Notes under the pieces: model-generated | Seen by the model: the letters and a program-made list of their open reading frames with translations, nothing else | Told to the model about the DNA's origin: nothing | Databases searched by the model: none | Origin: an uncultured Clostridium sp. | GTDB lineage: Bacteria; Bacillota; Clostridia; TANB77; CAG-508 | Assembly (NCBI GenBank): GCA_900556135.1 | Contig: USNR01000008.1 | Coordinates: forward strand, 1 to 48,966 | Direction of reading: 5' to 3' | Length of the DNA: 48,966 nt | In this document: piece after piece, positions 35,128 through 43,921 of the stretch | How the letters are laid out: each line of letters starts with the position of its first letter | Numbering within the stretch: the first letter of the stretch is position 1 | Translations under genes and position numbers: made by a program

Positions 35128-35856
35128 TTATGTATTATTTGATATTAAATTTTTCACAACCTCACTTGCTATAATCATTCCAGCAACAGATGGCCCAAAA
35201 GATATACTTCCTGGAACTGGCTTTCCGTTATCACCTATTAAAGGTTTACCATCTTGTGTATGAGGTTTAATTGGTTCTTCCTTAGAATATACAACCTTTA
35301 ATCTTTTTACTCCTCTTGCTCTAAGTTCTTTTCTCATAACTTTAGCTAAAGGGCACACACTTGTTTTGTATATGTCACTTATTTCAAATTTAGTTGGATC
35401 TAATTTATTACCTGTTCCCATAGCAGATATTATTGGTATGTTTAATTTATTAGCTTGAAGTACTAATTCTATTTTTGCAGTAACTGTATCTATGCAATCT
35501 ATAATATAATCAATACTTTTATCTAATATATCATTTTTGCTATTTGGCATATAAAATTCTTTAGATATTTGTATATTTACATTTGGATTTATCTCTAACA
35601 TCCTTTCTTTCATTACATCTACTTTATACAATCCTACAGTCTTTGTAGTTGAATGTATTTGTCTATTTATATTACTCTCTGAGATAGTATCATGGTCTAT
35701 TAATATAAAATTTTGTACTCCAGCTCTTACTAGTCCTTCTGCCACAAAAGAGCCAACTCCGCCTATACCGAATATGGCTACTTTTGACTCTTTTAATTTA
35801 TTAATTCCATCTTCTCCAAGTAATAATTTTGTTCTTGAATAAAAATTTTCTACCAT
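35128..35856 (-). CDS. tcdA: tRNA threonylcarbamoyladenosine dehydratase
   Basis: 242 residues of the ThiF/E1-like family. GIGGVGSFVAEGL (30-42) binds ATP; NINRQIHSTTKTVGLYKVDV and the motif KTSVCPLAKVMRKELRARGV are characteristic of TcdA (CsdL), which cyclises t6A37 to ct6A in tRNA. The family often sits with sulfur-transfer genes, as here. AAGGAAAA precedes the ATG. The enzyme is cytoplasmic. Confidence 0.88.
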   Translation of the reverse strand: MVENFYSRTKLLLGEDGINKLKESKVAIFGIGGVGSFVAEGLVRAGVQNFILIDHDTISESNINRQIHSTTKTVGLYKVDVMKERMLEINPNVNIQISKEFYMPNSKNDILDKSIDYIIDCIDTVTAKIELVLQANKLNIPIISAMGTGNKLDPTKFEISDIYKTSVCPLAKVMRKELRARGVKRLKVVYSKEEPIKPHTQDGKPLIGDNGKPVPGSISFGPSVAGMIIASEVVKNLISNNT

Positions 35857-35883
35857 TTATTTTTCCTTCTTGTTTTAATATAT

Positions 35884-36321
35884 TTAATCTTCTAATTGTC
35901 CTAATATATCTTCCATAGTATGCCATGCAAGTAGTGCACATTTAACTCTTGCTGGCATGTTTGCTATGTTTTTAAAAGCTATTGCATCTTCTAATATTTT
36001 TAAATCGTTTTCATCTGTTATTTCTCTTTTAATCATTTCTATAAAAGTTTCTATAATTTTCTTAGCTTCTTTTACAGTTTTTCCTCTTAAAACATCTATC
36101 ATTATAGAAGTAGAGCTTTGAGAAATAGCACATCCATAGCCTGAAAAAGCAAGGTCTTCTATAACATCACCATCCATTTTTACTTCTAATTTTATCTCAT
36201 CTCCGCAATTAGGGTTATGGCCCATTTCGCAATAATCTGGTGATTCTAGCTCTTTCTTGTTATATGAATTCATACTATGTTCCATTATTATATCATTATA
36301 TATATCGTCAATATTATCCAT
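35884..36321 (-). CDS. sufU: SufU, sulfurtransferase/zinc partner of SufS
   Basis: 145 residues from ATG 36321, with AAGAGGAAG just upstream; the longer frame to 36360 would overlap sufS and has no ribosome site. Zinc ligands and sulfur acceptor: Cys39, Asp41, Cys64 and Cys128, in PNCGDEI, GYGCAIS and RVKCAL. SufU takes persulfide sulfur from SufS in Firmicutes. Lies 10 bases after sufS. Confidence 0.92.
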   Translation of the reverse strand: MDNIDDIYNDIIMEHSMNSYNKKELESPDYCEMGHNPNCGDEIKLEVKMDGDVIEDLAFSGYGCAISQSSTSIMIDVLRGKTVKEAKKIIETFIEMIKREITDENDLKILEDAIAFKNIANMPARVKCALLAWHTMEDILGQLED

Positions 36322-36331
36322 TTTCTTCCTC

Positions 36332-37558
36332 TTATTTATTAATATATTTTTCAAAAACACTATATACTTTTTTTATTCCTTGTACAAGTCTATCTACATC
36401 TTCTTTTGTATTGTACAAGTAGAAGCTTGCTCTACATGTTGAATCTGTTTTTAAATACCTCATTAATGGTTGTGCACAATGATTTCCTGATCTTACACAC
36501 ACACCTTCTTGGTCTAATATGCTTGCCACATCATGTGGATGAACTCCTTTTATGTTAAAAGAAATTACTGATGAATGATTTTCTTCGTTTGGAGTAATAT
36601 ATAATTTTACATATTTTAATTTAGATAGCTCCTGTCTTGCATAACTTACTAACTCATGTTCTATTTTCGCTATTCTGTCATAACCTATATTTTCTATATA
36701 GTCAATTGCTGCTCCTAATCCAACTACAGCTCCTATATTTTGTGTTCCTGCTTCAAATTTGTTTGGAAGCGGAGCAAATCTTGTTTCTTGTTCATAAACA
36801 TAGTCTATCATGTCTCCACCCATTAAAAACGGATTCATTTTACTTAATATTTCCTTTTTACCATATAATATACCTATTCCTAAAGGTGCTAGCATTTTAT
36901 GACCTGAAAATACTACAAAGTCTGCATCAAGTTCTTGTACGTCAATTCTCATATGTGGAATACTTTGAGATGCGTCTAATACAACTACGGCTCCTTTTTT
37001 GTGTGCATATTCTATAATTTCTTTTACATTGTTTATTGTTCCTAATACATTAGATACATGTGTTATTCCTACTATCTTTGTGTTATTTGTTATTTTACTT
37101 TCTATTTCTTCTCTAGATAATTCATAATTTTCGTTTATATACATGTATTTTAATGTACTGCCTGTTTTTTTAGTTACATACTGCCATGGAACTAAATCTG
37201 AATGATGTTCCATTATAGATAAAACAACCTCATCATTAGTCTTTAGATTATCTAGTCCATATGAGTATGCAATTAAATTTAAACTTTCACTGGCATTTTT
37301 TGTGAATAATATTTCTTTTTCACTTTTTGCATTTATAAATTTGGCTATCTTTTCTCTGGTATTTTCATATAGTTCTGTAGCTTCTATACTTAATGTGTAT
37401 GCTCCTCTATGTGGATTGGCATTATATTTTTCGTAAAAGTTTTGAACAGCTTTTATTACACATTCTGGTTTTTGTGTTGTTGCTCCACTGTCTAAATAAG
37501 ATATATTTCTATTCTTAAAAATAGGAAAGTCATTTTTTATATCTAATTTCTCTTCCAT
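36332..37558 (-). CDS. sufS: Cysteine desulfurase SufS
   Basis: 408 residues, group II desulfurase. PLP Lys221 in SGHKMLAPLGIG and persulfide Cys361 in VRSGNHCAQP. Supplies sulfur for Fe-S cluster assembly through SufU. AAAAGGAG precedes the ATG. The gap to sufD is 15 bases. Confidence 0.95.
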   Translation of the reverse strand: MEEKLDIKNDFPIFKNRNISYLDSGATTQKPECVIKAVQNFYEKYNANPHRGAYTLSIEATELYENTREKIAKFINAKSEKEILFTKNASESLNLIAYSYGLDNLKTNDEVVLSIMEHHSDLVPWQYVTKKTGSTLKYMYINENYELSREEIESKITNNTKIVGITHVSNVLGTINNVKEIIEYAHKKGAVVVLDASQSIPHMRIDVQELDADFVVFSGHKMLAPLGIGILYGKKEILSKMNPFLMGGDMIDYVYEQETRFAPLPNKFEAGTQNIGAVVGLGAAIDYIENIGYDRIAKIEHELVSYARQELSKLKYVKLYITPNEENHSSVISFNIKGVHPHDVASILDQEGVCVRSGNHCAQPLMRYLKTDSTCRASFYLYNTKEDVDRLVQGIKKVYSVFEKYINK

Positions 37559-37573
37559 TACTATTTCTCCTTT

Positions 37574-38620
37574 TTACGTTAATCTTTCATCTATTACTTC
37601 AATTATCTCTGCTTTAAGTTCTTCGTTTTTTATATTTTTTAGTATATTGTTGAATTTAGCTTTTACCATTAATTTTATAGCTTCTCTGCGACTTATTCCT
37701 CTTGTCATAATATAGAACAATTCTTTATTATCAACTTTTCCTGATGCTGTAGAATGATTTCCCTCTACATCATCTTCAGTACATAGTAACATTGGTAATG
37801 CTATCGATTTTGCTTTTTCTGATAATAATATACAATATTCATTTTCATTTCCCTTAGATTTTGTACATCCTTTTTTGAAGTCTATTGTTCCTTTAAAATT
37901 CTTTTTACAGTTTTCATCCAATGCTCCTTGTACATCAATATCTATGTTGGATTTTTTCCCTCTTACATCAGCTATATAATTAATATCTTTCAATTCATCT
38001 TTTGCTCCCATATATATAGTGTTTAATGCATTGTTTGCATTGTCTCCTATTATATTTGAGTAATAATTTGAAATGCTATTTTTTCCACCAATATCAATTA
38101 TTGTATATTTTATATTGCTATTGCTGTTACTGATGTTTTCTATTGCTTCAAAATTATCAGATTGTTCATTTAATAAATTGATTATTGCTATATTTACAAC
38201 TGCGTTTTCGTCTGCTATTACTTTTATTATTCCATTGTGAAAACATCTTTTTTGAGTTTTTGATGTATATTTAATTGTAATATTGCAGTCTGCTTTTGCT
38301 AATATATCAATTTTATTTACTAAATCTGTATTATTATCATCAAAATCATAAACTATTTGTATGTCATCTTTTTCCAATACTTCTATATTTATTTTGCTAT
38401 TAGCATTTTCTAGTACTTGTTTTTCTAAATCTTCGCCTAGTCCATACACTAATTTGTCTGTTGAAACTTTTTCGTCTATTGCTGATTTTTGTTTATTTAT
38501 TTCAACATTTTCAAATTTTTTAATTTGAGTTGGTATTTCTATATTGTCTAATTTTATATTGTTTATTAAAAAATTATTAGATGTTCTAACTGGCGTATCA
38601 TTTAATATTAATTCCGACAT
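37574..38620 (-). CDS. sufD: Fe-S assembly scaffold subunit SufD
   Basis: 348 residues; shorter than many SufD. The C-terminal beta-helix and helical end are recognisable: EDDVEGNHSTASGKVDNKELFYI and MTRGISRREAIKLMVKA. With SufB and SufC it forms the SufBC2D scaffold. The SD (AAGGAAGGAG) is separated from the ATG by a 20-base palindrome. Confidence 0.9.
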   Translation of the reverse strand: MSELILNDTPVRTSNNFLINNIKLDNIEIPTQIKKFENVEINKQKSAIDEKVSTDKLVYGLGEDLEKQVLENANSKINIEVLEKDDIQIVYDFDDNNTDLVNKIDILAKADCNITIKYTSKTQKRCFHNGIIKVIADENAVVNIAIINLLNEQSDNFEAIENISNSNSNIKYTIIDIGGKNSISNYYSNIIGDNANNALNTIYMGAKDELKDINYIADVRGKKSNIDIDVQGALDENCKKNFKGTIDFKKGCTKSKGNENEYCILLSEKAKSIALPMLLCTEDDVEGNHSTASGKVDNKELFYIMTRGISRREAIKLMVKAKFNNILKNIKNEELKAEIIEVIDERLT

Positions 38621-38628
38621 TTTATTTT

Positions 38629-38648
38629 TGTATGATAACTATCATACA
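38629..38648 (-). promoter_or_regulatory. Palindrome between Shine-Dalgarno and sufD start
   Basis: TGTATGATA and its exact mirror TATCATACA, two bases apart, lie between the SD and the ATG. As a hairpin it would bring the SD closer to the sufD start. The same bases also encode a seven-codon ORF (38622-38645, MIVIIQK) that stops one base before the sufD ATG. Confidence 0.5.
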
Positions 38649-38668
38649 CTCCTTCCTTATTTTATCGT

Positions 38669-40066
38669 TTATCCTATTGCTCCTTCTAGCTCCAAGTTTA
38701 TAAGTCTATTCATTTCAACTGCATATTCAACTGGTAATTCTTTTGATATTGGATATGCAAATCCTCTAACTATCATTGCTTTTGCATCTTCTTCTGATAG
38801 ACCTCTACTCATTAAATAGAATATTTCTTTATCACTTATTTTTCCTATTTTTGCTTCATGTGAAAATTCTACTTCATCTGTTCTTATATCGTTTACTGGT
38901 ATTGTATCTGACCTTGATATATTGTCTAGCATTAACGATTCACAAGATACACTACATTTTGAATTTTTGGCATTAGGATTAATTCTTACTAACGCTCTAT
39001 ATGTGCAGGCTCCTCCGTCTTTTGAAATAGATTTAGAGTTTACTACCGAAGAAGTATTTGGTGCATTGTGTACTACTTTAAATCCTGTATCTAAATTTTG
39101 TGAACCTCCTGCAAATGTTATTCCTGTATATTCTGTTTTTGCTCCTTCTCCATTTAATATGCTCATAGGATATAGCATTGAAACTTTAGATCCAAATGAA
39201 CCTGTTACCCAGTCGATTTGTGCATTTTTTCCAACAAGTGCTTTTTTTGTATTTAAGTTCATCATATTTTTAGACCAGTTTTCTATTGTTGAATATCTTA
39301 GATAACTGTTATCTTTTACATATAATTCAACACATCCTGCATGTAAATTTACTTTGTTGTATTTTGGCGCTGAACATCCTTCTATAAAGTGTAGGCTTGC
39401 TCCTTCATCTACTATTATCATTGTGTGTTCAAATTGACCTGATTCTGGTGAATTTAATCTAAAGTATGATTGAAGCGGAATGTCTACCTTTACATTTTTA
39501 GGAACATATACAAATGAACCTCCAGACCATACAGCAGCATGTAATGCAACAAATTTATGGTCACTAATTGGAACACATTTCATAAAGTGTTCTTTTACTA
39601 TTTCTGGGTATTCTCTAACTGCTGTTTCCATATCTGTATAGATAACACCTTGTTTTAATAATTCTTCTTTAATACTATGATATACTACTTCTGAATCATA
39701 TTGTGCACCAACACCTGCTAATGATTTCTTTTCAGCTTCTGGTATTCCTAAATTATCAAATGTTTGTTTTATTTCTTCTGGTACATCATCCCAACTATAA
39801 TTTAACTTTGATTTTGGTTTTACATATGTTGCAATATTCTCCATTTTTAATTCTGATAAGTCTGGTCCCCATGTTGGTAGTTCAAGTTTATTATACATTT
39901 CTAATGCTTTTAATCTTATTTCTAACATCCAATTAGGTTCATTTTTTTGTCTTGATATTTCTTCTACAATTTCTTTATTTAATCCCTTTTGAATCTTAAA
40001 AGCATAATCATCTTTATTTTTTATATCATAGATATTTCTATTTATATCATCTACTTGAGTTTTCAT
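38669..40066 (-). CDS. sufB: Fe-S assembly scaffold subunit SufB
   Basis: 465 residues. Conserved core YSTIENWSKNMMNLNTKKALVG, TFAGGSQNLDTGFKVVHNAPNT, CESLMLDN and the C-terminal FYLMSRGLSEEDAKAMIVRGF. Binds the nascent 4Fe-4S cluster with SufC and SufD. AAAGGAG precedes the ATG by about 12 bases. Confidence 0.96.
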   Translation of the reverse strand: MKTQVDDINRNIYDIKNKDDYAFKIQKGLNKEIVEEISRQKNEPNWMLEIRLKALEMYNKLELPTWGPDLSELKMENIATYVKPKSKLNYSWDDVPEEIKQTFDNLGIPEAEKKSLAGVGAQYDSEVVYHSIKEELLKQGVIYTDMETAVREYPEIVKEHFMKCVPISDHKFVALHAAVWSGGSFVYVPKNVKVDIPLQSYFRLNSPESGQFEHTMIIVDEGASLHFIEGCSAPKYNKVNLHAGCVELYVKDNSYLRYSTIENWSKNMMNLNTKKALVGKNAQIDWVTGSFGSKVSMLYPMSILNGEGAKTEYTGITFAGGSQNLDTGFKVVHNAPNTSSVVNSKSISKDGGACTYRALVRINPNAKNSKCSVSCESLMLDNISRSDTIPVNDIRTDEVEFSHEAKIGKISDKEIFYLMSRGLSEEDAKAMIVRGFAYPISKELPVEYAVEMNRLINLELEGAIG

Positions 40067-40083
40067 TAAAATTCAATTCTCCT

Positions 40084-40815
40084 TTAATATTTTGCAAATC
40101 CTTCTTCTTCTATTTTTTGTGCAAGCTCTGCTGTTCCAGTTTCTACAATTCTTCCATTTACTAAAATATGAACATAATCAATTTTAAGCTTGTCTAAAAT
40201 GTGTGTGTTATGAGTTATTATTAGTATTGCATTTTCTGAATTTTTATACATTTCAATACCTTTAGATACTGTTTTTATTGCATCTACATCTAATCCTGAA
40301 TCTGTTTCGTCCAAAATTGCTAATTTAGGATTTAATGTAAGCATTTGTAGAATTTCATTTTTCTTTTTCTCTCCACCAGAAAATCCTACATTTAGATTTC
40401 TTTCAACCAATTTAGGATTCATTCTTAATTCTTCTACATAGTTTTTTACATTTTCCTTAAATTCCATCATTTTTACAGGCTTTCCTGTAACTTTATTTTT
40501 TGCATATTTCAAAAAATTCATTGTAGATATTCCAGGTATTTCTTCTGGTGATTGGAATGACATAAAAATTCCTTTTTGTGCTATTTTATCTGTTGATAAA
40601 TTGCTTATGTCTTCTCCTTCAAATTCTACGCTTCCAGATATCTTTTTATATTCAGGATTATTTAATATTACATTTGCAAGAGTAGATTTTCCTGCTCCAT
40701 TAGGCCCCATTATTACATGTGTTTCACCTTTATTAATAGTTAAATTTAATCCTTTTAAAATCTCTTTGTCATTTGCATTTACATACAAATCTTTTATGTT
40801 TAATAAATTTTCCAT
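40084..40815 (-). CDS. sufC: Fe-S assembly ATPase SufC
   Basis: 243 residues, ABC-type ATPase. Walker A GPNGAGKST (37-45), signature VGFSGGEKKKNE and Walker B KLAILDETDSGLD. First gene of the sufC-sufB-sufD-sufS-sufU-tcdA-copZ-copA run. AAAGGAAAA precedes the ATG. Confidence 0.96.
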   Translation of the reverse strand: MENLLNIKDLYVNANDKEILKGLNLTINKGETHVIMGPNGAGKSTLANVILNNPEYKKISGSVEFEGEDISNLSTDKIAQKGIFMSFQSPEEIPGISTMNFLKYAKNKVTGKPVKMMEFKENVKNYVEELRMNPKLVERNLNVGFSGGEKKKNEILQMLTLNPKLAILDETDSGLDVDAIKTVSKGIEMYKNSENAILIITHNTHILDKLKIDYVHILVNGRIVETGTAELAQKIEEEGFAKY

Positions 40816-40844
40816 AAATACATTTTCCTTTCCATACTAAAACA

Positions 40845-40879
40845 GTAGGAATTATATCATATAATTCCTACCTAGTCAA
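40845..40879 (-). promoter_or_regulatory. suf operon promoter with overlapping 27-bp palindrome (likely operator)
   Basis: Minus-strand -35 TTGACT (40879-40874), 17-base spacer, -10 TATAAT (40856-40851). GTAGGAATTATA (40845-40856) and its exact mirror (40860-40871) flank a 3-base centre and cover the -10 and most of the spacer. Such a site suggests an Rrf2/IscR-type or similar repressor; the regulator gene is not in the window. Confidence 0.75.
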
Positions 40880-40912
40880 TGGGATTTGATAAAATATCAC
40901 CATTTTGTTGCA

Positions 40913-41722
40913 TTATTTATACTTTTCTATTTTTAATAATATCTTTCCCATTTTAGTTGTTCCTTGTTTAGATAATATTTTAAATTTTCCCTTGCCTCGT
41001 ATAACAATAATATCTTCTTCTTTTATTTCTTTGGATTTTCTTGTCTCGTTTTCATAATTTACACAAACTCTTTGTTCATCTATGATCTCGTTTGCTTTGT
41101 TTCTGGATGTATGAATAAGTTCAGATACTACACTATCTAATCTCATAGCTGGAACAATTATAACTATGTGTTCTTTCTCTATCTGCGGAATTACTATATC
41201 TTCAATGTTTATAATTTCGATATTGCTTTTAGAGAATCTTGTAAGTTGTGCTAATCCTTCTTTAATGTATTTTGCCGTTTCTGCTGTTACTATAATATAT
41301 GCTCCATCTCTTCTTGTTAAAATATCGCCACATTTTTCTCGTTTTATCCCTAATTTCATAAGTCCGCTTAAATAATCTTTATGCTGGTATTTATCATATA
41401 ATTCACTAGGTAGAATTATATTGATTGCTCTTATAAGTGTATTATAATTAAATTTATTATTTTTAAACAGATTGTCTAATTTTTCTGGATAAAATATTAA
41501 CATATTCTTATCTGCTCCTTCAAAGCCCCCAAAGAATGTGTAATTATTTACTTTAATTTCCTGTATCACTTTCTCACATATTTTTTTCTGATACATATTT
41601 AAAAAATCAGTATTCTCTATTGAATTTCTTGTATTTGAAAAGTTGACTTTGTCTAATATCTTAGCAACCAATAATCTTTCTTCTTCTTTATTGTACTTTT
41701 CTAATACTTCCTGTTTATTCAT
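40913..41722 (-). CDS. ylmH: YlmH-type S4 RNA-binding protein
   Basis: 269 residues. N-terminal helical part (1-45), central YlmH domain with FFGGFEGADKNMLIFYP, and a C-terminal S4 domain (about 190-255) with RLDSVVSELIHTSRNKANEII. YlmH binds stalled 50S subunits with peptidyl-tRNA in Firmicutes quality control. AAAAAGGAG precedes the ATG. It stands alone, not next to divIVA or sepF. Confidence 0.88.
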   Translation of the reverse strand: MNKQEVLEKYNKEEERLLVAKILDKVNFSNTRNSIENTDFLNMYQKKICEKVIQEIKVNNYTFFGGFEGADKNMLIFYPEKLDNLFKNNKFNYNTLIRAINIILPSELYDKYQHKDYLSGLMKLGIKREKCGDILTRRDGAYIIVTAETAKYIKEGLAQLTRFSKSNIEIINIEDIVIPQIEKEHIVIIVPAMRLDSVVSELIHTSRNKANEIIDEQRVCVNYENETRKSKEIKEEDIIVIRGKGKFKILSKQGTTKMGKILLKIEKYK

Positions 41723-41864
41723 TATCTATTCTCCTTTTTTGTTGAGACTCTCTTCTATATTGTTAATGTGTATAATAAATCATACCAATATTATCATATT
41801 TTTTATAAAAGTACTAGTTTTTTTTTTACTTTTGTGCTATATTATATATGATTCAAATAAATAT

Positions 41865-41939
41865 TGGGATGTCGCCAAGCGGTAAGGCCTCGGACTCTGA
41901 CTCCGATATGCGTGTGTTCGAATCACACCATCCCAACCA
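41865..41939 (+). tRNA. tRNA-Gln(CUG)
   Basis: Cloverleaf: acceptor TGGGATG/CATCCCA, D-arm GCC/GGC, anticodon stem TCGGA/TCCGA with loop CTCTGAC (anticodon CTG at 41897-41899), T-arm GTGTG/CACAC with loop TTCGAAT. Discriminator A is followed by an encoded CCA. It reads CAG. Confidence 0.95.
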
Positions 41940-41942
41940 CGA

Positions 41943-41973
41943 AAAATCTCTACTAATTAAAAGTAGAGATTTT
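41943..41973. terminator. Bidirectional terminator of tRNA-Gln and dxs
   Basis: Perfect 12-bp stem AAAATCTCTACT / AGTAGAGATTTT, loop of seven, with T-runs on both flanks. Confidence 0.85.
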
Positions 41974-41994
41974 ATATTTTATATAATAGGAAAG

Positions 41995-43893
41995 TCATAC
42001 TGACTTTTCTAAATAGTCTTTTATTTTTTTTGTGATGCTTTCTGCATCTAAACCATTCATTTTTTCTAACTCGTCTGGTGTTCCGTGTTGGACAAATTTG
42101 TCATTATATGCAAAACCGTGTATTTGTATATTTTCTAGGTTTTCATTTGATATCATTTCTAATACCTCAGTATACAATCCACCTTCTATTGTTCCATCTT
42201 CTATTGTAAATATTCTCTTTGTTTTTTCTATAGATTCTTTTATTGTATTTACATCTAATGGCTTTATAAAACTTGCATTTATAACATCACATTTTATATT
42301 ATCTTTTTCTAATATATTTGAAACTTCTAGAGCTCGTTCTACCATTTTCCCTATTGCTAATATAGTTACATCTTGCCCAGTTTTAATAACTTTTGCTTTT
42401 TTATTTTCTAATCTTTGTATTTGCTCTTCATTACTTTCAATTATTTCTATTTTTTTCTCTCCGCCTCTAGGATATCTTATTGCAACTGGAGTATTCATTT
42501 TGTTTATTGCAAAATCCATCATGTTTTCTAGTTCTTGAAAGTCTTGTGGTGCCATTATTGTAATATTGGGAATAATTCTTAAGAATGCCATATCTAATAG
42601 TCCTTGGTGAGTTTCACCATCTGCTCCAACTATTCCTGCCCTATCAATACACATTACAACATGTAAATTTTGCATACATATGTCATGTATAATCTGGTCA
42701 TATGCCCTTTGTAAAAAAGATGAATATATTGCAACAACTGGCACTAGTCCCTGACTTGCCATTCCTGCTGCCATTGTTAAAGCATGCTGTTCTGCTATTT
42801 CTACATCAAAAAATCTATCTGGATATTCTTCTTTAAATTTTGTTAATCCTGTTCCCGAGGTCATCGCAGCAGTTATAGCTACTATATTCTTATTTTTCTT
42901 TGCCAAACTTACTAATTTATCTCCAAAAGCCTTAGAATAATCTTTCTTCTTTTCCTTTATGCTTTTACCAGTCTCAATATCAAACTGTGATGCACTATGA
43001 AATTTGTCTGGATTTTTCTCGGCTGGTTCATATCCTTTACCTTTCACTGTTTTGCAGTGAATCAGAACTGGACCTGTTAAATCACTTGCTTTTTTTAGCA
43101 TTTCTTCCATTTTTTCAATATCATTTCCGTCCACTGGTCCTAAATATTTAAAACCTATATCTTCAAACATCATATTAGGAAGAACTAATTGTTTTATGCT
43201 ATATTTCAATTTTCTAACAAAACGTATTATAGAATTTCCAACTCTTGGTATTTTTCCAACGGCATTTTTTATTCTTTTATTAGAATTTGTATAGAATTTT
43301 CTTGTTCTCATTCTAGACAATGCCATAGAAAGTCCACCAGTATTTCTTTCTATACTCATCTCATTATCATTTAAAATAACAATTAAATCTGTATTGCTAG
43401 CTCCTGCATCATTAAGTGCTTCAAGAGCCATTCCTCCAGTCATAGCCCCGTCGCCAATAACTGCTATCACTCTATACTTTTCATTTTTTATATCTCTTGC
43501 TCTAGCCATTCCAAGTGCTGCAGATATTGATGTGCTACTATGTCCTGTATTAAAAACATCATATTCTGATTCAGAAACCTTTGGAAATCCAGACATGCCA
43601 TTTAACTGCCTTAAGGTAGAAAAATTTTTTCTTCTACCTGTTAAAATTTTATGAACATATGCTTGGTGACCTACGTCCCATATTACTTTATCTTCAGGAG
43701 TATTAAATATATCATGAATTGCTATTGTTAATTCTACAACACCTAGGTTTGAAGCCAGATGTCCTCCTGTTTTTGATACGTTTTCAATTATTTCACTTCT
43801 TATTTCTTGTGCTAATTGCTTTTTTTCTTCTATTGTGAGTTTTAGTCTCCTTAAATCTTGAGGACTTTCTATTTTGTCTATAATCTTTTCCAC
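41995..43893 (-). CDS. dxs: 1-deoxy-D-xylulose-5-phosphate synthase
   Basis: 632 residues. First enzyme of the MEP isoprenoid pathway, joining pyruvate and glyceraldehyde 3-phosphate with thiamine diphosphate. GDGAMTGGMALEALNDAG is the cofactor motif; DRAGIVGADGETHQG and the C-terminal transketolase domain follow. Start is GTG 43893, with AGGAG at good distance. It lies 29 bases after ftsZ and ends at the shared terminator. Confidence 0.95.
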   Translation of the reverse strand: MEKIIDKIESPQDLRRLKLTIEEKKQLAQEIRSEIIENVSKTGGHLASNLGVVELTIAIHDIFNTPEDKVIWDVGHQAYVHKILTGRRKNFSTLRQLNGMSGFPKVSESEYDVFNTGHSSTSISAALGMARARDIKNEKYRVIAVIGDGAMTGGMALEALNDAGASNTDLIVILNDNEMSIERNTGGLSMALSRMRTRKFYTNSNKRIKNAVGKIPRVGNSIIRFVRKLKYSIKQLVLPNMMFEDIGFKYLGPVDGNDIEKMEEMLKKASDLTGPVLIHCKTVKGKGYEPAEKNPDKFHSASQFDIETGKSIKEKKKDYSKAFGDKLVSLAKKNKNIVAITAAMTSGTGLTKFKEEYPDRFFDVEIAEQHALTMAAGMASQGLVPVVAIYSSFLQRAYDQIIHDICMQNLHVVMCIDRAGIVGADGETHQGLLDMAFLRIIPNITIMAPQDFQELENMMDFAINKMNTPVAIRYPRGGEKKIEIIESNEEQIQRLENKKAKVIKTGQDVTILAIGKMVERALEVSNILEKDNIKCDVINASFIKPLDVNTIKESIEKTKRIFTIEDGTIEGGLYTEVLEMISNENLENIQIHGFAYNDKFVQHGTPDELEKMNGLDAESITKKIKDYLEKSV

Positions 43894-43921
43894 GTTTTTC
43901 TCCTAATTTTTAGAAGCCTAT

